Below are positions 8,633-17,161 of a DNA stretch of 45,544 nt, one piece after another. How positions within the stretch are numbered: position 1 is the stretch's first letter; each line of letters opens with the position of its first letter. The notes beneath the pieces were generated by a model. It had not been told where the DNA came from, did not search any database, and saw only the letters and a program-made list of their open reading frames with translations. The stretch is from Gemmatimonadota bacterium. Its GTDB lineage: Bacteria > Gemmatimonadota > Gemmatimonadetes > Gemmatimonadales > GWC2-71-9. The position numbers were made by a program, and so were the translations under genes. Location of the stretch: assembly GCA_003220795.1 (NCBI GenBank), contig QHTK01000079.1:1-45544 (forward strand), in the 5' to 3' direction.

Positions 8633-10336
8633 GTGACCACCCAGCAGATGACGTGCCCGGCGTGTCGTGCGGAGATTCCCACGGGCTCGGCGTTCTGCCC
8701 CGCGTGCGGCAACCCCTCGCCGACCGTCATCACCAACGAGCGGGTCGCCGCCGCGCCGCAGCCCGCGTCGGCCCCGACGGCCGTGCCGACCGCCGAGCGT
8801 CTCGCCCGCGCGCTCGGCCCCAAGTACCAGGTCAAGCGGCTCGTGGGACGCGGCGGGTTCGCCGAGGTGTACGAGCTGTGGGACCAGGACCTGGACCGCC
8901 GCCTCGCCTGTAAAGTGCTGCACCCCGAGATCGCCTGGACTCCCGGCATGCTCACCCGCTTTCGCCAGGAAGCCAAGGCGCTCGCGCGCCTCCAGCACCC
9001 GGCCATCCTGCCGATCCACTTCATCGGGGAGGGCGAGGGCCTCGTCTACTATGTGATGCCGTTCGTCCAAGGGGAATCGCTCGCCGACGCGCTGCGTCGG
9101 CGGGGGTCGTACTCTCCCGACGAGGCCCTCAGGATCGCGGAGCCGATCCTCGAGGCCCTGGCGCACGCGCACGCCCAGGGGCTCGTGCACCGCGACATCA
9201 AGCCCGACAACGTGATGCTCGAAGCGAAGACCGGCCGCACGCTGCTCGTGGACTTCGGGATCGCGAAGCTGCTCGATCCCGGCTCCGCGACCGGAGGAGC
9301 CCCGAAGACGGCCACGGGTTTCACCGTCGGCACGGTGCAGTACATGAGCCCCGAGCAGGCGCTGGGTCAACCCAACCTCGACGGGCGCAGCGACCTGTAC
9401 GCCTTCGGCGCGATGCTCTTCCAGATGGTGACCGGCGCACCGCCCTACGACGGCAATTCGAGCGCCGAGATCGTGGGCAAGCACCTCGCCGACCCCATCC
9501 CCATCGCGAGCGACGTGAATGCCCGGATCCCGCGCTGGCTGTCCGACGCGATCGTGAAATGCCTCGCCAAGCAGCCGGAGGGCCGGTTCCAAACAGCCGA
9601 CGAAGCGCTGGCGGCCCTGCGGCGGGGACCGACCGCCGGATCCGCGAAGCTCGTCGACGCGGCCACGGTAGAGCGCCGCGTCCGCCGCTCGGACGCGGTG
9701 CGGCTTCGCCCGGGCCGATTCGGCTGGTGGGTGGGCGGTGGGCTTGCGCTCGTTGCCAGTGGGCTATTGCTGGCACGCGGCGCGGGGTTCGTCGGCGCCG
9801 GCGTGGCGTTCGCGCACAACGCGCTGGTCGAGCCGGTCGAAATCTTGCTAGACGGCGCGCCCATCGACACGGTGCGGCCGGATGCGACGGCCCGGCTGGC
9901 GGTGTCTCGGGGCGGGGGTGACGGAGCCGGCGGGGGGCGGGCGGAGCTTCGCTGGCGTCTCATCCGACCGGGCAACCCACCGATCGGCGAGGCGCTCGAG
10001 GGCCCGCTCCCCGCCTTTCAGCGGCTGCGCGGGCGCCGCGTCGCGCCGATCGTGCCGGAGGTCGGGGGGCAGAGCTACTTCGCCCCGCTCGTCACCAACA
10101 CCACAGCCACGGACATCACGATCGAGGTGAACCCCGGCACGCAGGCGGCGGTGCGCTGCAACTGCCTCGTCCCGAAGGGCGCAGTCCGCACCCACATCGG
10201 GTACTATCGGCTGTACCGCAACTCCACCATCGCCGCGTACAACAACGCGCACCCCTACCTGGGCCCGCACGTCGACCGGGAGGGATTCGCACCGCGGGTC
10301 GCCCTGCGCAGCGGGGCCGTCGTGCTCGTCTTTTGA
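8633..10336 (+). CDS. Ser/Thr protein kinase with N-terminal zinc ribbon and one membrane segment
   Basis: A 567-residue kinase. A zinc ribbon (Cys8, 11, 22, 25) precedes a complete Hanks-type domain: glycine loop GRGGFAEV (72-79), Lys94, Glu113, HRDIKPDN (186-193), DFG (207-209) and a SPE in place of APE (239-241). A membrane helix lies near 364-390, followed by a beta-rich exported C-terminal domain of about 175 residues. All catalytic residues are present. The GTG at 8633 was preferred over TTG 8597 because it begins just before the ribbon; no clear ribosome site is seen. The stop overlaps the next gene. Confidence 0.92.
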   Translation: MTTQQMTCPACRAEIPTGSAFCPACGNPSPTVITNERVAAAPQPASAPTAVPTAERLARALGPKYQVKRLVGRGGFAEVYELWDQDLDRRLACKVLHPEIAWTPGMLTRFRQEAKALARLQHPAILPIHFIGEGEGLVYYVMPFVQGESLADALRRRGSYSPDEALRIAEPILEALAHAHAQGLVHRDIKPDNVMLEAKTGRTLLVDFGIAKLLDPGSATGGAPKTATGFTVGTVQYMSPEQALGQPNLDGRSDLYAFGAMLFQMVTGAPPYDGNSSAEIVGKHLADPIPIASDVNARIPRWLSDAIVKCLAKQPEGRFQTADEALAALRRGPTAGSAKLVDAATVERRVRRSDAVRLRPGRFGWWVGGGLALVASGLLLARGAGFVGAGVAFAHNALVEPVEILLDGAPIDTVRPDATARLAVSRGGGDGAGGGRAELRWRLIRPGNPPIGEALEGPLPAFQRLRGRRVAPIVPEVGGQSYFAPLVTNTTATDITIEVNPGTQAAVRCNCLVPKGAVRTHIGYYRLYRNSTIAAYNNAHPYLGPHVDREGFAPRVALRSGAVVLVF

Positions 10337-11283
10337 CGGCTCCCGGCGGGGTCGATCCCCAGCTCCTCACGCGGGCGCGCGGTGCGTTGCTGGGGCTGGT
10401 GATCGGCAACCAGCTCGGCGTGCCCACCGAGCGCCTCGGTACGGCCGCGGCGATCCGCAACGCCTTTCCTCAGGGCGTGCGCGACCTGGCGCGGCCCCCC
10501 GAGGGCTCCCCGTTCGACGATGACGCGGCGCTGGCGCTGTTGCTCGCCGACTCGCTCGCCGAGCGAGGCGACTTCGACGCCAACGACGTGGCCCAGCGCT
10601 GGCTGAACTGGATGAAACAGGATGGCCGGGGCATCGGCTTGACCACGCAGCGGGCGCTGCGATTCGTTGAGCGGGGCATGGAGCCGTTCGAGGCGGGCCG
10701 TGCCGCGCTTGCGGCGGGGATGGCCGCCTCCAACGGCAGCGTCATGCGGTGTCTACCGGTCGCGCTGCGCTATCACGCCAACGCCGACCGGCTTGTCCGC
10801 GTCTCGGCGCAGCAGGCCGCCATCACGCATGCCGACGAACGCTGCACTTGGGGATCAGTCGCGGTGAATCTCGCCGCCCGGGAGCTGCTGCATGGCAATC
10901 GGCATTTCGTGGAAGACGTGCTGCATCACTTGGAAGGCGCGGCCCCGCGGCCCCTGCTCGAGGCGATCCAGCGCGTCCCCTGGGAGCAGGAACGCGACTT
11001 GCCGGTTGCGGTGCAGGGGGAATACGGGTATGTGGTGCACTGCGTCGAGATCGCATTCTGGTGCGCGTTGCACCGGCCGGCCCTGGAAGAGGCGCTGATC
11101 TTTCTGGCGGAGGCGGGCGGAGACACCGACACCAACGCTGCCGTGGCGGGGGCGCTTCTCGGTGCCCGGGACGGCGAGGCGTGCCTGCCGCCGCGCTGGC
11201 TCGATCAGCTGGGGAGGGCGAGCGCCCGCGGCGTGTCGGAGCTGGCGGAGCGACTCATCACAGGCGCAAGCGGAAGGCCTTAA
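10333..11283 (+). CDS. ADP-ribosylglycohydrolase family protein (DraG/ARH-like)
   Basis: A 316-residue protein of the ARH/DraG fold, which removes ADP-ribose from proteins or nucleic acids using two Mg ions. It has the N-terminal GALLGLVIGNQLGVPTE, the SNGSVMRCLP segment (about 133-142) and a perfect distal metal motif GGDTDTN (262-268). The proximal motif is odd: FDDDAAL (61-67) stands where TDDT is expected, so both Thr ligands are replaced. It starts at a TTG overlapping the kinase stop (TTGA), which implies translational coupling. Activity is likely but should not be assumed given the altered motif. Confidence 0.87.
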   Translation: MTAPGGVDPQLLTRARGALLGLVIGNQLGVPTERLGTAAAIRNAFPQGVRDLARPPEGSPFDDDAALALLLADSLAERGDFDANDVAQRWLNWMKQDGRGIGLTTQRALRFVERGMEPFEAGRAALAAGMAASNGSVMRCLPVALRYHANADRLVRVSAQQAAITHADERCTWGSVAVNLAARELLHGNRHFVEDVLHHLEGAAPRPLLEAIQRVPWEQERDLPVAVQGEYGYVVHCVEIAFWCALHRPALEEALIFLAEAGGDTDTNAAVAGALLGARDGEACLPPRWLDQLGRASARGVSELAERLITGASGRP

Positions 11284-11301
11284 GACTTACGGCTTGCGCC
11301 T
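11262..11301. repeat. Inverted repeat spanning two convergent gene ends
   Basis: AGGCGCAAGC (11262-11271) and GCTTGCGCCT (11292-11301) are perfect 10-bp arms around a 20-base loop. The element provides the last codons of both the ADP-ribosylglycohydrolase and the convergent gene at 11287, and may act as a two-way terminator. Confidence 0.75.
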
Positions 11302-11820
11302 TGCGGCTGTTTTTACATACCGACCGATCCGGTCCATCACGTCCCGGTCGATCAGTGTGACGGAGACCCAGCGCGCCGTCCCCCGACCCCGCCAGCTGAA
11401 CCGCACCACCTTGCGGCCGTAGCGCCACTCCCACCCGCTCTTCCCGATCGGGCGGGGCCGACCAAACACGCGGGTCAAGCCCTGCTTGGTGCGGTTCACG
11501 AGCGCCACGCCCCGGGCGTCGCCGAACCCCGCAGAATCGTACAGCGCCACCACGTCCGCGTTTCCCTCGACGAAGTGTGCGCTCAAATAGAAACGCGCCC
11601 GGTCGCCGGGATCACGAATTACGACGCCGCACTCCATGATCTGCGCCGTGCGCGGGGACGTCTGGCAGCGCACCACATCTGAGTCGGCGAGCGCGCGGGC
11701 GCGCTCGATGAACGCGCGGTAGCTGATGCCAGGCGTGAAGCCGCGGTACGGTGGCGTGGCTTGCGCCGCGAGGGCGACGGGAGCCAGCAGCGCGACCAGC
11801 GCGAGCTTCAGCGACGTCAT
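11287..11820 (-). CDS. Secreted hypothetical protein
   Basis: A 177-residue exported protein: signal peptide MTSLKLALVALLAPVALAAQ, then a compact domain with two Cys (VVRCQTSPRTAQIMECGVVI) that could form a disulphide, and a beta-rich C-terminal half (KSGWEWRYGRKVVRFSWRG). The family is not recognised. The ATG at 11820 has no ribosome site; instead TATATT ends seven bases before it, the leaderless arrangement also found at three other genes in this window. Its tail meets that of the ADP-ribosylglycohydrolase gene. Confidence 0.7.
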   Translation of the reverse strand: MTSLKLALVALLAPVALAAQATPPYRGFTPGISYRAFIERARALADSDVVRCQTSPRTAQIMECGVVIRDPGDRARFYLSAHFVEGNADVVALYDSAGFGDARGVALVNRTKQGLTRVFGRPRPIGKSGWEWRYGRKVVRFSWRGRGTARWVSVTLIDRDVMDRIGRYVKTAARRKP

Positions 11821-11826
11821 GGGGGC

Positions 11827-11832
11827 AATATA
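11827..11832 (-). promoter_or_regulatory. -10 hexamer TATATT, predicted leaderless promoter
   Basis: On the minus strand TATATT is followed by GCCCCC and then ATG. With six bases between hexamer and start codon, transcription would begin at or next to the A of ATG. No -35 match is visible. Confidence 0.55.
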
Positions 11833-11847
11833 AGACCCTCAATGCAA

Positions 11848-11872
11848 ACGGGCCCGGGGAACCCGGGCCCGT
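11848..11872 (-). terminator. Hairpin terminator of the cold-shock gene
   Basis: Perfect 11-bp arms ACGGGCCCGGG and CCCGGGCCCGT around a 3-base loop, followed on the minus strand by TTTGCATT. It lies 20 bp after the cold-shock stop and just before the promoter of the next minus-strand gene. Confidence 0.7.
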
Positions 11873-11891
11873 CAGCTGCGATCAGCGTCGT

Positions 11892-12092
11892 TCAGACCTT
11901 GCGGACGTTCTGCGCCTGCAAGCCCTTGGGACCCTGAGCGACCTCGAACTCCACCGTATCGCCCTCGGCGAGGCTGCGGAAGCCCTCAGCCTGGATCGCC
12001 GTGAAGTGGACGAACACGTCCGGACCCGACTCCTGCGCGATAAAGCCAAAGCCCTTCGCGTCGTTGAACCACTTCACCTTACCCTTTGCCAT
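11892..12092 (-). CDS. Cold-shock domain protein (CspA family)
   Basis: A 66-residue single cold-shock domain: [20 protein letters not shown] with RNP1 (KGFGFI) and RNP2-type VFVHFTAI, ending [19 protein letters not shown]. It binds single-stranded RNA or DNA and acts as an RNA chaperone. Length and motifs are standard. The ATG at 12092 has GAGG nine bases upstream; an in-frame TTG nine bases earlier is less likely. A strong promoter at 12251-12279 gives a leader of about 150 bases, as is common for cold-shock genes whose leaders control translation by temperature. Confidence 0.96.
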   Translation of the reverse strand: MAKGKVKWFNDAKGFGFIAQESGPDVFVHFTAIQAEGFRSLAEGDTVEFEVAQGPKGLQAQNVRKV

Positions 12093-12244
12093 ACCGTTCA
12101 AACCTCAGCACTAAGGGGCACTGCCCCGGACATGTGCGACCCTGGTCACCGCGACCAGAGACGGGCTCAAACAAAAACCGCGAGACAAGTGGTCCTCGCG
12201 GAGCGCAGACAAACCGGTGACGGTGCCACGTATTGCTTGAACCG
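12093..12244 (-). promoter_or_regulatory. Long 5' leader of the cold-shock gene
   Basis: Between the predicted start site near 12244 and the ATG lies about 150 bases without an ORF. It contains GGTCGCGGTGACC-type self-complementary segments and a pyrimidine-rich middle. Its length matches the thermoregulatory leaders of cspA-type genes; a switch is inferred, not shown. Confidence 0.45.
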
Positions 12245-12250
12245 GGGCCA

Positions 12251-12279
12251 AACGTAGGGTTTCAATCCGATCCTGTCAA
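12251..12279 (-). promoter_or_regulatory. Sigma70-type promoter of the cold-shock gene
   Basis: Minus strand TTGACA (12279-12274), a 17-base spacer and TACGTT (12256-12251). The -35 is perfect and the spacing ideal. Confidence 0.7.
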
Positions 12280-12350
12280 TAGAGTAAGCAGCACTGGCTG
12301 CAGGGCTTGGGTGCGGTGGCGCCACCATAACGACAGCTTACCGCCACTGC

Positions 12351-12377
12351 GAAGAGGCCCGATCTCCGGGCCTCTTC
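12351..12377. terminator. Stable hairpin in the gap before the first LVIVD gene
   Basis: GAAGAGGCCC and GGGCCTCTTC are perfect 10-bp arms with a 7-base loop. No T-run follows on the plus strand, so it may be an attenuator or structural element in the leader of the gene at 12469. Confidence 0.5.
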
Positions 12378-12468
12378 CGCCCATCGCGCGTCCCGGATAA
12401 CGTGCTACGCCGCCGTCAGCCAGTTCCGTCGTTTCATTGCCACAGCCCTCGGCTCATGAGGTTCCGTC

Positions 12469-14478
12469 ATGTCTCTCCCGCTCGTCTACGCCCTGCTGGC
12501 GTGGCAACAGCCCACGCCAGCGCCCACCGCGCCCAGCGTGCCGCAGCCTATTGCTCGCGTCGACGTGAAGCCTGCCGAGTACGCCTTGCAGGTGGGCGAC
12601 ACCGTGCGGCTCCACGCGGTCGCGTATGACTCGAGCGGCCGCGCCATGCCGGAGGCCGTGATCCGCTGGTTCGCGAGCGGCGGCCGGTTCGAGGGGAGCG
12701 TCGATTCCACCGGTCTCGTGAGCGCCGGCTCCACCGGCACCTTGAACGTCGCCGCCGTGGCCGGTCTGGCCGGACGGGCGGTGAAATCAACCGTGGCCTT
12801 CGCGCACATCACGGTGTTGGCGCAGCCGGCCGCGACGATCGTGGTGACGCCTCGGCCGGAGCGGATGCTCGTCGGCACATCGCTTGTGCTGGCCGGGGTA
12901 CCCTACGCGCCCAACGGCGATCGACGCTACGACCATGTCACGTGGAAGTCGAGCCGCCCGGGCGTGGTCGACGTCACGCCGATCGGGCGTCTCACGGCGC
13001 GTGCCGCCGGTCGTGCCGCCGTCACGGCGCTCGCCGGCAAGACGAGCACGAGCTGGACGGTCGTCGTGACCCCCAGCCCGGTGGCTCGGGTGACCCTCAC
13101 CCCGACCGATACGGCGATTCGCTCCGGCGACGTGGTGCGCTTCGTGTTCCTCGCGACCGACGCGGCGCGGCGCACGGTCGCGGACGCCAATCCCGAGTGG
13201 GCCGTATCGCCCGTGGGGCAGGGATACGCCACGATCGACGGGGCCGGCGTGTTCGTGGCCGACCAGCCCGGCACCTACCGGGTGATTGCCACGCTGGGCG
13301 CGCGAACCGCCGAGGCGTTCGTCCAAGTCGCTCCCCGCAACATCACTCGCCAGGTCACGATCGTGGGCCGGCTGCCCCTCAAGGGACTCCCGGGCGCCGA
13401 GCTGTGGGTACATCCTGACGGGAAGCACGCCTACATGTCCACCATCGGAGACCGCATCTACGCAATCGACATCTCCGATCCTGCGAAGCCGGCCTTCACG
13501 GATTCGGTCGTCGTGGACGCACGGGTCGTGAACGACGTCATGACGACCGAGGACGGCAAATACGGTGTGCTGACGCGCGAGGGTGCGTCGACGCGCAAGA
13601 ACGGCATCGTGATTCTCTCGTTCGAGGACCCCGCACACCCCAAGGCGATCGCCGAGTTCACCGAGACGGTCACCGGCGGCGTCCACAGTACCTACGTCTA
13701 CAGGGGCTATGTCTACCTGACCGACGACGCGACCGGCTCCATGCGCGTCATCGACATCCGCGACCCATACCACCCCAAGCAAGTGGCACGCTGGCAGGTG
13801 GAGCGCCCCGAGGCCGGGCGGACGCTGCACGACATCGACGTGCGGGACGGGCTGGCGACGCTGTCCTACTGGAACGACGGCCTGGTGATCCTCGACGTGG
13901 GCAACGGCATGAAGGGTGGCAGCCCGGAAAATCCGCGGCTTGTGCTGCAGTACAAGTACGACCTGAACGAGCTCTACAAGAAGGTGGAGCTCGCTGGCGG
14001 GGCCGGCTTCATCCGTGGCACCCACACGAGCTGGCGCCACGGGCGCTACGTGTTCGTCGGCGACGAGGTCTTCCCCGCCCGCCAGCAGGGCGGGGGCCCC
14101 GGTGTCATCGGGCTCGGCCGCGCGTACGGCCGGCTGCACGTGATCGATATCGCCGATCTCACCGACCCGCGGGAGGTGGCGTGGTTCGAGCCGGAGGATG
14201 GCGGCAGTCACAACGTGTGGATCGCCGGCGACACGCTGTACCTGGGGGACTATCAAGGGGGCCTCCGGGTGCTCGACATCTCGGGCGAGCTGAAAGGCGA
14301 CCTGCTCGCCCAAGGCCGGGAGTACGCCCACGTGCACACCGGCGACGCGGCCGGATTCGTACCCAACGGGGCGAACGCCTGGGGCGCGATCTACTCGCGC
14401 GGGCTGGTGTACGTCCCGGATATCAACTCAGGGCTGTGGGTCGTGAAGATCGAGACTCCGCAACCAGTTATGCCATAA
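12469..14478 (+). CDS. Exported Ig-like/LVIVD beta-propeller protein, copy 1
   Basis: A 669-residue protein. After a short signal-like N-terminus (MSLPLVYALLAWQQ) come three BIG2-like Ig domains (about 30-115, 118-200 and 203-285; VQVGDTVRL-type openings and VSAGSTGTLNVAAV-type endings). An LVIVD-repeat propeller follows (about 290-669) with recurring blades such as IYAIDISDPAKPAF, MRVIDIRDPYHPKQVA and LHVIDIADLTDPREVAWF. These are cell-surface or periplasmic domains, usually for binding or adhesion. GAGG nine bases upstream supports the ATG. A paralogue follows ten bases downstream. Confidence 0.85.
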   Translation: MSLPLVYALLAWQQPTPAPTAPSVPQPIARVDVKPAEYALQVGDTVRLHAVAYDSSGRAMPEAVIRWFASGGRFEGSVDSTGLVSAGSTGTLNVAAVAGLAGRAVKSTVAFAHITVLAQPAATIVVTPRPERMLVGTSLVLAGVPYAPNGDRRYDHVTWKSSRPGVVDVTPIGRLTARAAGRAAVTALAGKTSTSWTVVVTPSPVARVTLTPTDTAIRSGDVVRFVFLATDAARRTVADANPEWAVSPVGQGYATIDGAGVFVADQPGTYRVIATLGARTAEAFVQVAPRNITRQVTIVGRLPLKGLPGAELWVHPDGKHAYMSTIGDRIYAIDISDPAKPAFTDSVVVDARVVNDVMTTEDGKYGVLTREGASTRKNGIVILSFEDPAHPKAIAEFTETVTGGVHSTYVYRGYVYLTDDATGSMRVIDIRDPYHPKQVARWQVERPEAGRTLHDIDVRDGLATLSYWNDGLVILDVGNGMKGGSPENPRLVLQYKYDLNELYKKVELAGGAGFIRGTHTSWRHGRYVFVGDEVFPARQQGGGPGVIGLGRAYGRLHVIDIADLTDPREVAWFEPEDGGSHNVWIAGDTLYLGDYQGGLRVLDISGELKGDLLAQGREYAHVHTGDAAGFVPNGANAWGAIYSRGLVYVPDINSGLWVVKIETPQPVMP

Positions 14479-14487
14479 GGAGTTAGT

Positions 14488-16467
14488 ATGCATCTCGCGG
14501 TCCTGTTCGCATTGCTGCAGCACCCCGCGGCACCGGCGGCCTTTCCGGTTAGTAGGGTAGAGATCACGCCGCCCGCGGCGGAGATCGAGATCGGCCAGAC
14601 CGTGCGACTCGCCGCGCGGGCGCTGGACGTGCACGGCCAGCCGGTGACCGGGGCCGCGATCGCCTGGTACTCCGGGGGCACCGAGGGCGACGTCGATTCG
14701 ACGGGGCTCGTGAAGGGCGGCTACAACGGTTACGTGCGGGTTACGGCGGTCGCGTACATCCCCGGTCAGCAGGGCCAGGTGTTCGGGGATGCGGTGATCC
14801 ACGTCTTGCCCGAACCGGCGGCGCGCATCGACGTCGCGCCCGCACCGGCGAAAGCGATCGCCGGAACGCGGCTCACGCTTGCGGGAGCCGCGTACTCGAA
14901 GCATGGCGACCGCCGCGCCGACCTCGTGTCCTTCAGCTCGAGCAACCCGCGTGTCGCGAGCGTCACCGCCGACGGGCGACTGCATGCGCTCGCGCCTGGT
15001 CGCGTGACCATTACGGCGAAGGCGGGTCCCGCGACGACTCAGCTCCCCCTACAGGTCGTCGCCAGCACCGTCACCCGGCTCGCAGTCGAGCCTGCGTCGA
15101 GCGCCGTCCGTACGGGGGACGTGATCAGGTTCACCGTGAACGCGAAAGACACGCGGGGCCGCGCGATCGCGGATGTCCCCGTCGAATGGGCCGTGGCGGC
15201 GAGCGGCGAAGGGAGTGCGGCCGTCGCCCAGATCGATGCCACAGGCGCGTTCGTGGCGGAGACGCCCGGGGTGTACACGGTCACGGCGAGTCTCGGGGGA
15301 AGGAGCGCCGACGCGGTCGTGCGCGTGGAGCAGCGCCGCGTGACGCGTGGCATCGACGTCCTGGCGCACCTGCCGATCAAGTACCGCACGGCCGAGGCCT
15401 GGGTGCACCCGTCGGGGAAATGCCTCTACATGACGACCATCGCCGATCGCGTCTACGCGATCGACATCGCCGATCCCGCGAGCCCCAAGATCGTGGACTC
15501 GATGCTGACCGACGCCCGTCTCGTGAACGACGTGATGACGACCGAGGACGGCAAGTACGGCGTGTTCTCGCGCGAGGGCGCGTCGAACCGCAAGAACGGT
15601 ATCGTCGTGTTCGACGCAAACGACGCATGCCACCCGAAGCCGGTCGCCGAATACACCGAGACGGTCTCGGGGGGCGTCCACAGCTCCTACGTCTACCAGG
15701 GACGGGCCTACATCACCGACGACGCCACGGGCTCCATGCGGGTGATCGATATCCGCGACGCCACGCATCCCAAGGAGGTGGCCCGTTGGGAAGCGCAACA
15801 GACCGAGGCGGGGCGCTATCTCCACGATATCATGGTCGTGGACGGGCTCGCCTACCTCGCCTACTGGAACGACGGGCTCATCATCCTCGACGTGGGCAAC
15901 GGATTGAAGGGGGGGAGTCCGGAGAATCCCCAGCTCGTGTCGCAGCTCAAGTATGACCTCAACGCCACCTACGCCCGCGTGGAACAACTGTGGGGAACGG
16001 GTTTCGTGCGGGGCACGCATACGGCGTGGCGCGCTGGGAAGTACGTCTTCGTGGGCGACGAGGTGTATGCCGCGCGCCCATATAAGGGCCTCTCGGGCGG
16101 CAATAACCTCACGTTCGGCCGGCTCCACGTCGTGGACGTCTCCGACATCCAACGCCCCAGGGAAGTCGCCTGGTACGAGCCGACGGACGGCGGCGTCCAC
16201 AATGTCTGGGTCGTGGGCGACACGCTGTACCTCGGCAATTACCAGGGAGGCGCGCGCGTGCTCGACATCTCGGGCGAGCTGAGGGGCGATCTGCTGCGGC
16301 AGGGGCGCGAGATGAGCTGGATCCTGACCGCCGACTCCACGGGGTCGCAGCCGCACACGCCGTTCGCCTGGGGGGTGGTCGTGCGGGACGGGAACATCTT
16401 CGTGCCGGACATCAACAGCGGGCTGTGGGTTTTGAAACTGGAGCCCAAGGCGGCGCCGCTACCATGA
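14488..16467 (+). CDS. Exported Ig-like/LVIVD beta-propeller protein, copy 2
   Basis: A 659-residue paralogue of the preceding gene with the same order: signal-like N-terminus, three BIG2-like domains and an LVIVD propeller (IYAIDI-type blades VYAIDIADPASPKIV, MRVIDIRDATHPKEVARW, LHVVDVSDIQRPREVAWY). Long stretches such as NDVMTTEDGKYGVF and REGASNRKNGIVVF are almost identical in the two copies, while the Ig domains are more diverged. AAGGAG lies five bases before the ATG, placing it in one operon with copy 1. The pair may form a heteromeric surface complex. Confidence 0.85.
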   Translation: MHLAVLFALLQHPAAPAAFPVSRVEITPPAAEIEIGQTVRLAARALDVHGQPVTGAAIAWYSGGTEGDVDSTGLVKGGYNGYVRVTAVAYIPGQQGQVFGDAVIHVLPEPAARIDVAPAPAKAIAGTRLTLAGAAYSKHGDRRADLVSFSSSNPRVASVTADGRLHALAPGRVTITAKAGPATTQLPLQVVASTVTRLAVEPASSAVRTGDVIRFTVNAKDTRGRAIADVPVEWAVAASGEGSAAVAQIDATGAFVAETPGVYTVTASLGGRSADAVVRVEQRRVTRGIDVLAHLPIKYRTAEAWVHPSGKCLYMTTIADRVYAIDIADPASPKIVDSMLTDARLVNDVMTTEDGKYGVFSREGASNRKNGIVVFDANDACHPKPVAEYTETVSGGVHSSYVYQGRAYITDDATGSMRVIDIRDATHPKEVARWEAQQTEAGRYLHDIMVVDGLAYLAYWNDGLIILDVGNGLKGGSPENPQLVSQLKYDLNATYARVEQLWGTGFVRGTHTAWRAGKYVFVGDEVYAARPYKGLSGGNNLTFGRLHVVDVSDIQRPREVAWYEPTDGGVHNVWVVGDTLYLGNYQGGARVLDISGELRGDLLRQGREMSWILTADSTGSQPHTPFAWGVVVRDGNIFVPDINSGLWVLKLEPKAAPLP

Positions 16468-16478
16468 ACGGCGGTACT

Positions 16479-16531
16479 ACGACGGCACGTTGCACGTTGC
16501 CAGCGATCAACTACTTGCAACGTGCCGTCGT
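16479..16531. repeat. Inverted repeat with 16-bp perfect arms between convergent genes
   Basis: ACGACGGCACGTTGCA (16479-16494) and its exact complement TGCAACGTGCCGTCGT (16516-16531) flank a 21-base loop. The words CACGTTGC and TGCCGTCGT recur next to the arms. It may serve as a two-way terminator for 16467 and 16551. Confidence 0.85.
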
Positions 16532-16550
16532 GCCGTCGTGAGTCGCAGTT

Positions 16551-17114
16551 CTATCGTTTTAGTGTCGGAACGCTGTCCGCCTTAACGGGCAGCCCCACCG
16601 CCAATCGGAACTCCCGCAGCACCGCGTCATACGATTTCAACCGCTTGGTGAGCTCGGTCGCGACCGGGACCGGCGTTGCGGTTGCGGTTTGCTCGCAGCT
16701 CGTCGTGTAGGAGATGAGCGAATCCATCTGCGTGGTGAGCCGGCGCGCTTTCAGTCGGGTCGAGTCCTCGTAGACCGCCGGCTTCATGTAGGGGCGCCCG
16801 CGTCCCATGAAGGCGCGCGCGCTGCCGCACAGTCCGGCGAGCAGCCGCCCCGCCCGTCGTTGGCTCACGCTGTCGCTCTTTGACTGCGTGCGGGTCACGC
16901 GGTTGAGTCCATCCTTCAGCTGGGCGATCCCGCGCGTCGCCGTGCGCAGGCCGTCGAGGAAGCGCTTCTGCTCGGGGCTGGGCGGCGGCGGGGGGACGAG
17001 CGCCGACTCGGCCCGGACCGAGTCCGGGGCCGAGGGGGGAGGGGGAGGGGGGGTCGGTTCCTGCGCCCTCGCGACGGTCGTGGCCACGCACACCAGCACG
17101 GCCAGGCAGCGCAT
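16551..17114 (-). CDS. Secreted helical hypothetical protein
   Basis: A 187-residue exported protein. Signal peptide MRCLAVLVCVATTVARAQ is followed by a proline-rich segment (EPTPPPPPPSAPD), a second Pro run, and then helical segments rich in Arg, Lys, Leu and Ser. GAGGAG five bases upstream supports the ATG at 17114 over the in-frame ATG at 17135. The family is not recognised; the Pro-rich part suggests a flexible stalk. It is divergent from 17162 across only 47 bp. Confidence 0.65.
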   Translation of the reverse strand: MRCLAVLVCVATTVARAQEPTPPPPPPSAPDSVRAESALVPPPPPSPEQKRFLDGLRTATRGIAQLKDGLNRVTRTQSKSDSVSQRRAGRLLAGLCGSARAFMGRGRPYMKPAVYEDSTRLKARRLTTQMDSLISYTTSCEQTATATPVPVATELTKRLKSYDAVLREFRLAVGLPVKADSVPTLKR

Positions 17115-17149
17115 CAGTGCTCCTCTATGCCTCACGTAGAAGCTCGGGT

Positions 17150-17155
17150 TATAAT
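17150..17155 (+). promoter_or_regulatory. Perfect -10 TATAAT, predicted leaderless promoter
   Basis: TATAAT is followed by GTCACA and the ATG at 17162. Six bases separate hexamer and start codon, so the mRNA should begin with the ATG. There is no Shine-Dalgarno sequence. Confidence 0.65.
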
Positions 17156-17161
17156 GTCACA

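Noticed and set aside
12231..12290. tRNA gene suggested by a GGTTTCAATCC-like arm
   Set aside because: No acceptor stem, anticodon arm or CCA-adjacent pairing can be drawn; the sequence is better explained as the cold-shock promoter on the minus strand.
12787..14337. 516-residue minus-strand frame opposite the first LVIVD gene
   Set aside because: It is an antisense shadow in high-GC DNA: Arg/His/Val-rich, no domain, no ribosome site. The plus strand has clear repeats and domains.
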